Assembly: GCA_020635675.1 (NCBI GenBank)
Contig: JACJZJ010000003.1
Location: 310,001 to 374,000, forward strand
Length of the DNA stretch: 64,000 nt
Direction: 5' to 3'
DNA from: Flavobacteriales bacterium
Lineage (GTDB): Bacteria > Bacteroidota > Bacteroidia > Flavobacteriales_F > PHOS-HE28
Part shown: positions 15,093-23,527 of the stretch, in pieces
How positions within the stretch are numbered: position 1 is the first letter of the stretch
Layout of the letters: each line of letters starts with the position of its first letter
Position numbers and translations under genes: made by a program
Notes under the pieces: model-generated
What the model was told of the DNA's origin: nothing
Seen by the model: the letters and a program-made list of their open reading frames with translations, nothing else
Databases searched by the model: none

Positions 15093-16976
15093 TCAGCGGC
15101 GCCTTGCCTGTTGCTGCTGTTGCTTCTGGAGGTCCTCCAGGCGCTGTTGCCAGCGGCTCTTGCGTTTGGGTTTCTTCATGTTGGACAACAATTCCGCGCG
15201 CAACTTGTCCTCGTCCACGAGCCAACGCTTGATCACGGTCATTTGGAGGATGCTGATGACGTTGGCCAGCAGGTAGTAGTAGCTCAACCCCGCCGAATAA
15301 TTGTTCAGGAAGAACAGCATCATGATGGGGAACATCCAGATCATCACCTTCATGCTCGGCATGCCCTGCTGCTGGGGCATCTGCTGCTGATTGATCTGGG
15401 TGTAGATGATCGTGCTCGCCGCCATCAGCAGTGTGAAAAGGCTCACGTGGTCGCCGTAGAACGGGATGTTGAAGGGCAGGTGAAGGATCGAGTCGTAGCT
15501 GCTGAGGTCGTCCGCCCAGAGGAAGCTCTTCTGCCGCAACTCGATACTGGCCGGGAAGAACCGGAACATCGCGTAGAGGATGGGAAGCTGGATCAGCATC
15601 GGCACGCATCCGCTGGCCGGGTTCACGCCCGCCTTGCGGTAGAGGTCCATCACCGCCTGTTGCTTCTTCAGATTGTCCCCACCCATGAACTTCGTATTGA
15701 TGGCGTCCATCTCGGGCTTGAGGGCGCGCATGCGTGCGCTGGACTTGAAGTTGCGGTAGGTGAGCGGCATCAGGAGCAGCTTGATGGCCAGTGTCAGGAC
15801 GAGGATGATGATGCCGTAGTTCCATCCCCACCCGTCGAGCCAGTTGAAGATGGGGATCACCAGCCACCGGTTCATCCAGCCGAAGATCCCCCAGCCCAGA
15901 TCGATGATCCGGGCGAACTGATCGATGCCCGTACGCCGCAGGGTGCCGAAATGGTTCGGACCGAGATAGATCCGCATGGGCACCTGCACCCGGTCGTCCG
16001 CATGTTTGTCGAAGAAGAGCTTCGCGGAATAGCGCTTGGTATGCGTGCTGTCCTCCGGGAAGGTCCGGATGGCCAGCTTGCTGCCGCTGCCGGCGAACCC
16101 CTTGTCGCTCACCATTGCTACGCTGAAGAAATCCTGCTTGAAGGCCACCCAGTTCGTGCGCCCGCTCAGGTCCTTTTCATCATCCTTCGTCTCGCTCAGG
16201 TAATCACGGTCGTCATTGAAATACTTGTAGTACACACCGCACTTCTGCCGCTCGGTGGGCAGGTACTTCTCATGCGCTTGTCCGGAGAGGTCCCATTGGA
16301 AAAAGAGGTCGGCGGGGTCCACCTCCTTCTCCAGCCCTACCATTTCGAACGCGGAATGCAGAAAGAACCCCGTGCTATCAAGATGGTAGGAGATGGCGAT
16401 GTACTTCCCGGGGTCGTCCGTCGAGGCACGGAGCCGGACCGTTCCGGGACCTTGCTCATCCACCACGAAGTACAAGTCCTGTGTGCTCAGGTCCAGTTTG
16501 CCCAAGAAGAAGCGGTAGGCATAGGTCACGCTGTCGGGGTCCTGCAGCAGCAAGGGCTCACCTCCGTAGGTCCGATAGTCCTTCAGTCGGATCGTGCCGG
16601 GTCGCGCACCCTTGGTGTGGATCCCGATCTCGAGCGCATCGTTCGCGATCGTGATCACCTGGTCGGTGCCCGTGGCGGCCGGATAGAGGATGCCCTGCCG
16701 ACCGATCAATGCCGCGTTGCGCAGGCTGTCGACATGCACGCTGTCCGATCTCAGCGTGTCGGGAGGGGTCCGGATGTCCGCCAAGGTGCTGTCCGGAACG
16801 CTCCGGACGTTCTCTTGTTCCGCGATCGCCCGGGCCTGATCGGCCTGCACCTGAGCGATACTGTCGTTCATCTGCGCCTGACGGGCCAGTTCCTCCTGGC
16901 CGGGTGCCGTCCAGATCGTGTAGCCGATCAGGATGGCGCCGATCAGCAGCAGTCCGATGATGGAATTACGGTCCAT
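15093..16976 (-). CDS. yidC: Membrane protein insertase YidC
   Basis: 627 aa. Inserts and folds inner-membrane proteins, alone or with SecYEG. N-terminal helix (about 5-22, IIGLLLIGAILIGYTIW); a long periplasmic beta domain typical of Gram-negative YidC (about 45-360); then the conserved five-helix core, including YGIIILVLTLAIKLLLMPLT, the cytoplasmic hairpin starting YRNFKSSARMRALKPEMDAI, and the GCVPMLIQLPILYAMFRFF helix. The C-terminus is very basic with a glutamine run (KQQQQQARRR), suited to ribosome contact. It lies downstream of pyrG with 83 bases between and has its own -7 element. A DUF6438 lipoprotein follows. Confidence 0.95.
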   Translation of the reverse strand: MDRNSIIGLLLIGAILIGYTIWTAPGQEELARQAQMNDSIAQVQADQARAIAEQENVRSVPDSTLADIRTPPDTLRSDSVHVDSLRNAALIGRQGILYPAATGTDQVITIANDALEIGIHTKGARPGTIRLKDYRTYGGEPLLLQDPDSVTYAYRFFLGKLDLSTQDLYFVVDEQGPGTVRLRASTDDPGKYIAISYHLDSTGFFLHSAFEMVGLEKEVDPADLFFQWDLSGQAHEKYLPTERQKCGVYYKYFNDDRDYLSETKDDEKDLSGRTNWVAFKQDFFSVAMVSDKGFAGSGSKLAIRTFPEDSTHTKRYSAKLFFDKHADDRVQVPMRIYLGPNHFGTLRRTGIDQFARIIDLGWGIFGWMNRWLVIPIFNWLDGWGWNYGIIILVLTLAIKLLLMPLTYRNFKSSARMRALKPEMDAINTKFMGGDNLKKQQAVMDLYRKAGVNPASGCVPMLIQLPILYAMFRFFPASIELRQKSFLWADDLSSYDSILHLPFNIPFYGDHVSLFTLLMAASTIIYTQINQQQMPQQQGMPSMKVMIWMFPIMMLFFLNNYSAGLSYYYLLANVISILQMTVIKRWLVDEDKLRAELLSNMKKPKRKSRWQQRLEDLQKQQQQQARRR

Positions 16977-16986
16977 GGAAGGGCCG

Positions 16987-16994
16987 CAAAGATA
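16987..16994 (-). promoter_or_regulatory. Bacteroidota -7 element upstream of yidC
   Basis: TATCTTTG on the minus strand, an exact TAnnTTTG match, ending 10 bases before the yidC ATG. It suggests yidC is transcribed separately from pyrG, with a very short leader. Confidence 0.5.
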
Positions 16995-17059
16995 TCGGAA
17001 CCAGCGGGTCTTGCTCGGGAGATCGGCAGGGCAGGACCGGCGGGTCCCGTAGGGCGGGA

Positions 17060-18709
17060 TCAGGCTTTCTCCGCCCTCTCCTTTGTCCGTTGTGGGGTGG
17101 GCAGGGTGTGGGCCATGGTCGCCTTCACGAAGTGCACGAACAGCGGGTGTGGCTTGGCCACCGTGCTGCGGTATTCCGGGTGGAATTGCACACCGACGAA
17201 CCAGGGGTGCCCGGGGATCTCCACGATCTCCACCAGCTTGCCATTGGGGTTGATCCCGGAGGCGACCATCCCCGCCTTGCCATACCGCTCCAGGTAGGCG
17301 TTGTTGAACTCGTACCGGTGTCTGTGCCGCTCGCTCACCTGCTTTCTGCTATAGACCTGCGCAGCGAGCGTGCCTTCCTGGAGCCGGCATGGATAGGCTC
17401 CCAGACGCATGGTGCCACCCTTTTCGGTCACTTGCTTCTGCTCCTCCATCATGGCGATCACGGGGTCCGGCGTGTCCTGGGCCATTTCAGTACTGTTCGC
17501 TTCTTGCAGCCCCAGGACATGACGGCCGAACTCGATCACCGCGCACTGCATGCCAAGACAGATGCCCAGGAAGGGGATCCGTTGCTCGCGCGCGAACCGG
17601 ATGGCCTCGATCTTGCCCTCGATGCCCCGGTGGCCGAAGCCGGGTGCCACCAGGACCCCATCCATTCCTGCAAGGTGTTTGGCCACGTTCTTGAGCGTGA
17701 GCTTCTCGCTGTGCACCCAATGGATGTCCACCTTGCACTCATTGGTCGCACCGGCATGCTCAAGGGCCTCCTTGATGCTCTTGTAGGCATCCTTCAATTC
17801 CACGTATTTCCCGACCAGGGCGATGTGGGTCTCCGCTACCGGGTTCTTGTACCGTCGCAGGAAATCCTTCCAATGGGTGAGGTCCGCGTCCGGAAAGGTG
17901 GTGATGCCCAGCTTGCGTAGGACCACCTCGTCCAGCTGTTCTTCCTGCATCAGGAGCGGGACATCGTAGATGGTCTCCGCGTCGCGGCTTTCGATCACCG
18001 CCCTGGCGTCCACATTGCAGAACAGGGCGATCTTCTCCTTCATGCCCTTTAGCATGGGATGCTCCGTGCGGCATACCAGCACGTCGGGCTGCACACCCAG
18101 ACTGAGCAGTTCCTTCACGCTGTGCTGGGTAGGCTTGGTCTTCAGCTCCCCCGTGGTGTGCAGGAAAGGGAGCAGGGTAAGGTGCACCACCAGGCAGTCA
18201 CGGCCCTTCTCCCACCGCAGTTGGCGGATGGCCTCGATGTAAGGCAGACTTTCAATGTCGCCCACGGTGCCACCCACCTCGGTGATAACGAAATCATAGA
18301 TGCCTTTCCGACCGAGGGCCTGGATGTGGCGCTTGATCTCATCGGTGATATGCGGGATCACCTGCACGGTCTTGCCCAGGTACTCGCCTTCCCGCTCCTT
18401 GCGGATCACGTTCTGGTAGATCCGCCCGGTGGTGACATTGTTCGCCTGTGAGGTGGGTACATCGAGGAAGCGCTCGTAATGGCCAAGGTCCAGATCGGTC
18501 TCGGCCCCGTCCTCGGTCACGTAACATTCTCCGTGCTCGTAAGGGTTCAGCGTGCCCGGGTCCACATTGATGTAGGGGTCCAGTTTCTGGATGGTCACCG
18601 TGAAGCCACGGGCCTGGAGCAGCTTGGCCAGGCTCGCGCTGATGATGCCCTTACCCAGGGAGGAGGTGACCCCTCCTGTGACAAAAATGTATTTGGTGGA
18701 GCCCGTCAT
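17060..18709 (-). CDS. pyrG: CTP synthase (glutamine-hydrolysing)
   Basis: 549 aa, converts UTP to CTP using ATP and glutamine. Synthetase domain (1 to about 275) with KYIFVTGGVTSSLGKGI and QKLDPYINVDPGTLNPYEHG. Class I glutamine amidotransferase domain (about 300-540) with nucleophile Cys384 in LGICLGMQ and His510/Glu512 in GVQFHPEYRS. Length and motif order match the family (E. coli 545 aa). The ATG is 9 codons before the first conserved strand. Just upstream, TATCTTTA (18753-18760 on the minus strand) is one base off the -7 consensus. The pyrG-yidC order is common in Bacteroidota. Confidence 0.97.
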   Translation of the reverse strand: MTGSTKYIFVTGGVTSSLGKGIISASLAKLLQARGFTVTIQKLDPYINVDPGTLNPYEHGECYVTEDGAETDLDLGHYERFLDVPTSQANNVTTGRIYQNVIRKEREGEYLGKTVQVIPHITDEIKRHIQALGRKGIYDFVITEVGGTVGDIESLPYIEAIRQLRWEKGRDCLVVHLTLLPFLHTTGELKTKPTQHSVKELLSLGVQPDVLVCRTEHPMLKGMKEKIALFCNVDARAVIESRDAETIYDVPLLMQEEQLDEVVLRKLGITTFPDADLTHWKDFLRRYKNPVAETHIALVGKYVELKDAYKSIKEALEHAGATNECKVDIHWVHSEKLTLKNVAKHLAGMDGVLVAPGFGHRGIEGKIEAIRFAREQRIPFLGICLGMQCAVIEFGRHVLGLQEANSTEMAQDTPDPVIAMMEEQKQVTEKGGTMRLGAYPCRLQEGTLAAQVYSRKQVSERHRHRYEFNNAYLERYGKAGMVASGINPNGKLVEIVEIPGHPWFVGVQFHPEYRSTVAKPHPLFVHFVKATMAHTLPTPQRTKERAEKA

Positions 18710-18800
18710 CGCCTGTCGATCATGCCGAACTTGGCTCGGCGATCACGGGGTGTAAAGATAGATCGATCCGGCGGATCCCCGGTGTCCCCCCTCGCCCGTA

Positions 18801-21137
18801 TCAGAACGACCAGCTCAACCCTGCGCTGGGCAGCAGTGGCAGCTGGTCCACACGGGTGTTGCGCGTGCGGTCGAAGTAGAAGATGTTCTGCCGGTCGTAG
18901 GCGTTCGTCACGCTCACGTCAAGGTCGATCGAGGACCGCTCGCTCAGGGTCCAGGTCTTGGTGAGGCCGAGGTCCAGGCGATGATAATCCGGCAGACGAC
19001 CCTTGTTCAGGTCGTCATACACGGTGGTCAGTTCGCCGTTCGCCGTGGTGTAATCCGATCCGATCCCACCGGTGAAGGGATCCCCCTCATAGAACCCCTG
19101 GGTGCGCGTGAACGGGAAGCCGGAACCATAGTTCCAACGCGCGTTCACCTTCCAGCTGTCATGCTTTCCGAAGGCGTAGCTGACGACCAGGTTCACATTG
19201 TGGCGACGGTCCCAGATCGGATTGTAAGCGACCACGCCGTCGAAGCGGTCTACGAAGCTCAGGCTGTACACGGCCCACAGGTAGAAGCGACCACGCTCGT
19301 ATTTCAGCAGCAGGTCGCCGCCATAGGCCTGTCCGGTCTCGACGATGAAGTCCTTCTTCAGGTAGTCCGGCTTGTCGGCGAATTCCTGTGTGTCATCGAA
19401 CACCTTGTTGCGGTTGAGGTTGGTGACCTGCCGGAAATCCTTCAGGTAGCCTTCCAGATTGGCCGTCAGGTAGCGGTTGATGTCGATCTCGAAGCCCGCG
19501 ATATAGTGGTTCGCGCGCTGAAGCGGGTCCTTGATCTCCCGAACGGTGCCGTCCTCGGTGGTCAGGGTGGAGGGCAGGTTCTCCGGTGAGGAGAGGAATC
19601 CATAGAACAGGTTCACCACGTCACGATCACTGTTCGCGGCCACCAGGTTCTGGCTGTACCGGCCTGCGCTGGCCTTGAATCGCAGGTCATCGGTGATGTT
19701 CCATTTCAGCCCGAACCGAGGTTCAAGGTTGATCACGGCGAGCGAAGCATAGTAGTTCACGCGCAGACCGGGATCGATGATCAATTTGCCCAGCTTCCAT
19801 TTGTAGCGGGCATAGGCCGCCAGCTCGGATGTGTTCTGGTCCTGGCCGAACTCCTGCCCGGAACTGTTGAAGAAGCTGAACTTGGTGTTGAATCCCTGCA
19901 CTTCGATCCCGTAGCGCAGCTCGTTGTCGCGGAAGAAGTACTTGAAGTTCAATGAACCGCTGAAACCGCCTATCGAACTCGTGCGGGGCTGCAGGTCGGC
20001 CTCATCGAGCGTGATGGTGTAGTTGCTGAGGGAGAACGTGCCATCGATCAGTACGGCACTTCCTCCGGGAACGAGGACGAAGTTCGTGCCCGCCCCCCAG
20101 TTGTTCCAGCTCAGGTCGCTGACGTTCCGGTAGCTCACACCATCATGGAAATTGAAACCGAACAGGCTGAATTTGCTTCCGTTCGCGCCGTTGAAGGACA
20201 GCTTGCCATAGGCATCCGTGAAATCGTACGGCAGTCCCGCGCTGTCCACGTACGAATAGAGGCTCTGGCTTGTTCGGTCCAGATAGCTGTGGCGAAAGTT
20301 GATCAGGTATGAGGACGAACCGCCACCTTCGGTGCTTTGCTTCTGGATCGGACCTTCCAGGCCGACCTTCGCCGCGAACGTGCTGGCGCCGACCTTGCCA
20401 CTGAGGCGGGTCTTGTTACCATCACGTGTGGTGATGTCCATCACGGAACTGATCCGACCTCCATATTCCGCATTGAAACCACCCGTATAGATGTCCGCGT
20501 TCCGGATGATGTCGTTGTCGAAGACACTGAACAACCCGATGCTGTGGAACGGATTGTACAGGACCATTCCGTCCAGGAGCACCTTGTTCATGATGGGGGA
20601 TCCCCCACGGACATAGAGCTGCCCTCCCTGGTCTCCTGTGAAGATCACCCCGGGCACAACCTGCAGGTATTGCGCCAGGTCGGCCTCACCCCCGATCGCC
20701 GGAAGACGTTTGATCTGCCGGGGTGTCAATTTGGTCACGCTCATCCGCACCTGGTTCCGTGCTTCCTGTTTGGCCGCGGTGACCTCGAACTCCTTCATTT
20801 CGATGGCGGCCTTCTTCAGGTACAGCTTCTGGGTCAGGATCTGCCCTGCCGCCACCGCCACGTTCTGCCGCAACGTGTCATACCCCAGATAGGTCACCAT
20901 CAGGACGTAGTTGCCTGGAGGTACCTTGCTGATGGAGTAGTAGCCGTTCACATCAGTGGATGCACCGATCGTCGTACCCTGCAGGTAGACGTTCGTGAAG
21001 ATCACCGGCTCGCCGTTCTCCTCGTCGTACACGAAACCACGTACGGTCCCGGACTGTGACCGGGCGCTGAGAGCGGACAACAGAATGATCGCGACCGATA
21101 GGGACCTCCGCACGTTCAGGGGCATGTCGACCAGCAT
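18801..21137 (-). CDS. TonB-dependent receptor with carboxypeptidase-regulatory-like N-terminus
   Basis: 778-aa outer-membrane barrel. Signal peptide (about 1-28, NVRRSLSVAIILLSALSARS), then a carboxypeptidase-regulatory-like beta sandwich (about 29-115; TVRGFVYDEENGEPVIFTNV). Next is the plug domain (IKRLPAIGGEADLAQYLQV, then GDQGGQLYVRGGSPIMNKVL) and a barrel ending in aromatic SAGLSWSF. There is no SusD neighbour, so it is not a typical polysaccharide-utilisation pair. The substrate cannot be inferred; the barrel-with-CPepD layout is common for peptide, siderophore or unknown importers in this phylum. An alternative ATG lies 4 codons in. TACCTTAG at 21155-21162 on the minus strand may be its -7 element. 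Confidence 0.88.
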   Translation of the reverse strand: MLVDMPLNVRRSLSVAIILLSALSARSQSGTVRGFVYDEENGEPVIFTNVYLQGTTIGASTDVNGYYSISKVPPGNYVLMVTYLGYDTLRQNVAVAAGQILTQKLYLKKAAIEMKEFEVTAAKQEARNQVRMSVTKLTPRQIKRLPAIGGEADLAQYLQVVPGVIFTGDQGGQLYVRGGSPIMNKVLLDGMVLYNPFHSIGLFSVFDNDIIRNADIYTGGFNAEYGGRISSVMDITTRDGNKTRLSGKVGASTFAAKVGLEGPIQKQSTEGGGSSSYLINFRHSYLDRTSQSLYSYVDSAGLPYDFTDAYGKLSFNGANGSKFSLFGFNFHDGVSYRNVSDLSWNNWGAGTNFVLVPGGSAVLIDGTFSLSNYTITLDEADLQPRTSSIGGFSGSLNFKYFFRDNELRYGIEVQGFNTKFSFFNSSGQEFGQDQNTSELAAYARYKWKLGKLIIDPGLRVNYYASLAVINLEPRFGLKWNITDDLRFKASAGRYSQNLVAANSDRDVVNLFYGFLSSPENLPSTLTTEDGTVREIKDPLQRANHYIAGFEIDINRYLTANLEGYLKDFRQVTNLNRNKVFDDTQEFADKPDYLKKDFIVETGQAYGGDLLLKYERGRFYLWAVYSLSFVDRFDGVVAYNPIWDRRHNVNLVVSYAFGKHDSWKVNARWNYGSGFPFTRTQGFYEGDPFTGGIGSDYTTANGELTTVYDDLNKGRLPDYHRLDLGLTKTWTLSERSSIDLDVSVTNAYDRQNIFYFDRTRNTRVDQLPLLPSAGLSWSF

Positions 21138-21232
21138 TTTCCTTGGCAGGGGCGCTAAGGTAAACGGATGCCTGTTAGAAGAGCGGTCAGATGGCCGAAC
21201 GGTGGGCTGAGCGGTCGAACGGGCGCTTCCGG

Positions 21233-22261
21233 TCAGGAAGCGGGAGCGTCCATCAAGCGGACGAGCAATTCGGTGAGCAGCTCCCCCGGGGCCTCGTTGC
21301 CCCCTACTCCCTTGGAGCGCATATCGTACTCACGGAGGAGATGCTGGGCGTCGAGCAGGCTGCGCAGTGTATAGCGGCCCGCGGCGTTCTGATAGTCCTT
21401 CAAAAAGAAAGGAGGCACTTTCATGGTGCTGGCCATTTCCTGCGCAGGGCGCCCCCGGAGCGTGTGGGCCAGGACAAGCTTCGTCAGGTAGGAGTTCAAC
21501 ACCGCCAGTGTCACCGGTAGTGGATGGTCCTTGATGTCCTGGCCGAAATAGTGGGCGATGCGAAGTGCCTTGTCCCTGTCCCTGGCGCCGATCGCGTTCT
21601 GCAACTCGAAGGTATTGTAGTCCTTGCTGATGCCCACGTAGCGCTGGACGGTGTCCGCCGTGATGGTGCCGCCCTGCTCGGTCACCAGACAGAGCTTCTC
21701 CACTTCCATGGTCACCTTCCCCAGGTCGCTGCCCAGATGATCGGAGAGCAGCCGGGCCTCGCTCGGACCGATCTTCCGGCCCATGTGGGCCACGTACTTC
21801 TGCACCCAACCGGGCAGATGCTCATCGCGCAGTCGGTCGCTCGTGAACACCAGCCCCCCGTTCTTGGTGATCGTTTTCGCGAAACTGCGCCGTCCATCCA
21901 CCTTCTTGTGCTTATAGCAGATGACCAGGATGGTGCTTGGGATCGGTTTGTTGACGTACGATTCCAGTTTCTCCAGCTGATCGATCCGCCAGCTCTGGGC
22001 CTCGCGCAGCACCACAAGTTGGCGCTCGCCCATCATCGGATACCGGAGGCAAACGTCCCGCACCCCGTCGGGATCGGTGTCCCGCGCATAGACCACGGTC
22101 AGGTCGAAATCGCGGGCATGTTCCTCCACGACCGTTCGCTCGAGTTCACCGGCGATCCGGTCCACGAAGAAGGGCTCCTCACCGTGCAGGAGGTACACCG
22201 GGCGATACATCCCGCCGCGCAGTTCCCCCATCACTTTCTTGAACGCGTCCAGCGTGTTCAT
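21233..22261 (-). CDS. holA: DNA polymerase III subunit delta
   Basis: 342 aa, the clamp-loader subunit that opens the beta sliding clamp. N-terminal P-loop-like region VYLLHGEEPFFVDRI (about 22-36). The middle has the delta-subunit pattern RQLVVLREAQSW, then YKHKKVDGRRSFAK. The C-terminal helical collar contains DYNTFELQNAIGARDRDKA. Length matches E. coli HolA (343 aa). Its start overlaps the stop of amn by 4 bases, so translation is coupled. The HsdR_N-like gene that is often next to holA in Bacteroidota is divergent just beyond amn. Confidence 0.92.
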   Translation of the reverse strand: MNTLDAFKKVMGELRGGMYRPVYLLHGEEPFFVDRIAGELERTVVEEHARDFDLTVVYARDTDPDGVRDVCLRYPMMGERQLVVLREAQSWRIDQLEKLESYVNKPIPSTILVICYKHKKVDGRRSFAKTITKNGGLVFTSDRLRDEHLPGWVQKYVAHMGRKIGPSEARLLSDHLGSDLGKVTMEVEKLCLVTEQGGTITADTVQRYVGISKDYNTFELQNAIGARDRDKALRIAHYFGQDIKDHPLPVTLAVLNSYLTKLVLAHTLRGRPAQEMASTMKVPPFFLKDYQNAAGRYTLRSLLDAQHLLREYDMRSKGVGGNEAPGELLTELLVRLMDAPAS

Positions 22262-23031
22262 TCGAACCGGAGGTGTTTGACACTGCGCCCCTCATTGATG
22301 ATCTCCCTCAGCGATTCGATGCCGATCCGTACATGGGTTTCCACGAAATGCCTGGTCACTTTCGCATCACTGGTGCTCGTCTTCACCCCCCATGGCACCA
22401 TGGGTTGATCGCTCACCAGCAGCAACGCACCGGTCGGGATCTCATTGGCGAAACCGGTGATGAACAGGGTCGCCGTTTCCATGTCGATCGCCATGCACCG
22501 CAGGGTCCGCAGGTGGTCCTTGAACTGGTCGTCATGTTCCCATACCCGTCTGTTCGTGGTGTAGACGGTACCGCTCCAGTAGTCCAGGTCCCGGTCGCGG
22601 ATCACTCCGGAGACCGCGCGGTGGATCATGAAGGAGGGAAGGGCGGGTACCTGTCCGGGGAGATAGTCGTCGCTGGTCCCTTCTCCGCGGATCGCGGCGA
22701 TCGGTAGGATGAGATCGCCCAATTGGTTCTTTTTCTTCAGTCCGCCGCACTTTCCAAGGAACAGGGCGGATCGCGGGCCGATGGCACTCAGCAGGTCCAT
22801 GACCGTGGCTGCATTGGCGCTTCCCATGCCGAAGTTGACCATCACCATGTCCTCAGCGATCGCCACGCGCATCGCACGGTCGGCCGGTCCCATGATGGCC
22901 CCCGTCTGCTCGCAGAAGATGTCGAGGTAGTTGTCGAAGTTCGTAAGCAGGATATGCGGCTTGAAAGCCTCCAGCGGCAGACCGGTATACCGGGGCAGCC
23001 AGTTCGCGACGATCTCGTGCTTGGTGTGCAA
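22258..23031 (-). CDS. amn: AMP nucleosidase (short Bacteroidota type), TTG start
   Basis: 257 aa. Hydrolyses AMP to adenine and ribose 5-phosphate. It belongs to the short nucleoside-phosphorylase-like form, without the N-terminal domain of the 484-aa E. coli enzyme. Family signatures: VNFGMGSANAATVMDLLSAI, LFLGKCGGLKKKNQLGDLIL, AAIRGEGTSDDYLPG, VYTTNRRVWEHDDQFK, MAIDMETATLF (purine and ribose site Met-Glu) and LLLVSDQPMVP. TTG is chosen because HTKHEIVANWLPRYTG matches the family's N-terminus. The alternative start 19 codons upstream would overlap the divergent gene. Coupled to holA by a 4-base overlap. Confidence 0.9.
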   Translation of the reverse strand: MHTKHEIVANWLPRYTGLPLEAFKPHILLTNFDNYLDIFCEQTGAIMGPADRAMRVAIAEDMVMVNFGMGSANAATVMDLLSAIGPRSALFLGKCGGLKKKNQLGDLILPIAAIRGEGTSDDYLPGQVPALPSFMIHRAVSGVIRDRDLDYWSGTVYTTNRRVWEHDDQFKDHLRTLRCMAIDMETATLFITGFANEIPTGALLLVSDQPMVPWGVKTSTSDAKVTRHFVETHVRIGIESLREIINEGRSVKHLRFE

Positions 23032-23041
23032 TTTTGTGGGG

Positions 23042-23518
23042 ATGAACGGGGATGGCGCGACATTGGACCTGCCGGACCACGGGCTCAAAACTAAGCACGG
23101 TCCCGACGGGCCGCTGGTATTCGATCCGGCGCGGAGGAAATGGGTGGCGCTTACGCCGGAGGAATGGGTCCGGCAGCATTTTCTGGCCCATCTCGTCTAC
23201 GACCTGGGCTGTCCGCTCGCGTTGATCGGTGTTGAACAAAGCCTCCGATTGAACGGACGCGCCAAACGGGCCGATATCGTGGTCCACGATAGGGAAGGGT
23301 CGCCACTACTTCTGGTGGAGTGCAAAGCACCAGGGGTCCGACTTGACCGGTCGGTGTTCGAGCAGGCCGCACGGTACAATGTGGTCTTCCATGTACGGTA
23401 TCTGATCGTCACGAACGGCCGGACGCACTATTGCTGCCTGGTCGACCACGAGCAGGGCGCCGTGACCTTTCTACCACGGTTGCCGGACTATGCGACGATG
23501 GGATCGGCCCGCGCCTAA
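23042..23518 (+). CDS. Stand-alone type I restriction HsdR N-terminal-like domain protein
   Basis: 158 aa, one domain resembling the nuclease (PD-(D/E)xK) N-terminus of type I restriction subunit R. Visible motif: ADIVVHDREGSPLLLVECKA, the D...ExK core, preceded by QSLRLNGRAKR. No helicase, methylase or specificity subunit is nearby, so it is not a restriction system. In Bacteroidota such short proteins are often found near holA, hinting at a DNA-maintenance role; that is inference. The ATG lies 10 bases from the TTG of the divergent amn. CAATTTTG at 23029-23036, one base off the -7 consensus, may drive it with almost no leader. Confidence 0.75.
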   Translation: MNGDGATLDLPDHGLKTKHGPDGPLVFDPARRKWVALTPEEWVRQHFLAHLVYDLGCPLALIGVEQSLRLNGRAKRADIVVHDREGSPLLLVECKAPGVRLDRSVFEQAARYNVVFHVRYLIVTNGRTHYCCLVDHEQGAVTFLPRLPDYATMGSARA

Positions 23519-23523
23519 TTTTG
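23516..23523 (+). promoter_or_regulatory. Bacteroidota -7 element overlapping a stop codon, upstream of the subtilase
   Basis: TAATTTTG is an exact TAnnTTTG match. Its first three bases are the TAA stop of the HsdR_N-like gene and it ends 4 bases before the subtilase ATG, so the transcript would begin at or next to the start codon. No clear -33 TTG at the usual distance. Confidence 0.5.
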
Positions 23524-23527
23524 TCGC

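Noticed and set aside
14769..17297. Very long open frame (842 codons) on the plus strand opposite yidC and the DUF6438 gene
   Set aside because: Same reason: antisense to yidC and the lipoprotein gene. It crosses their gene boundary and shows no recognisable domain.
23042..23518. Type I restriction-modification system
   Set aside because: Only an HsdR N-terminal-like domain is present; there is no helicase, HsdM or HsdS in the window.
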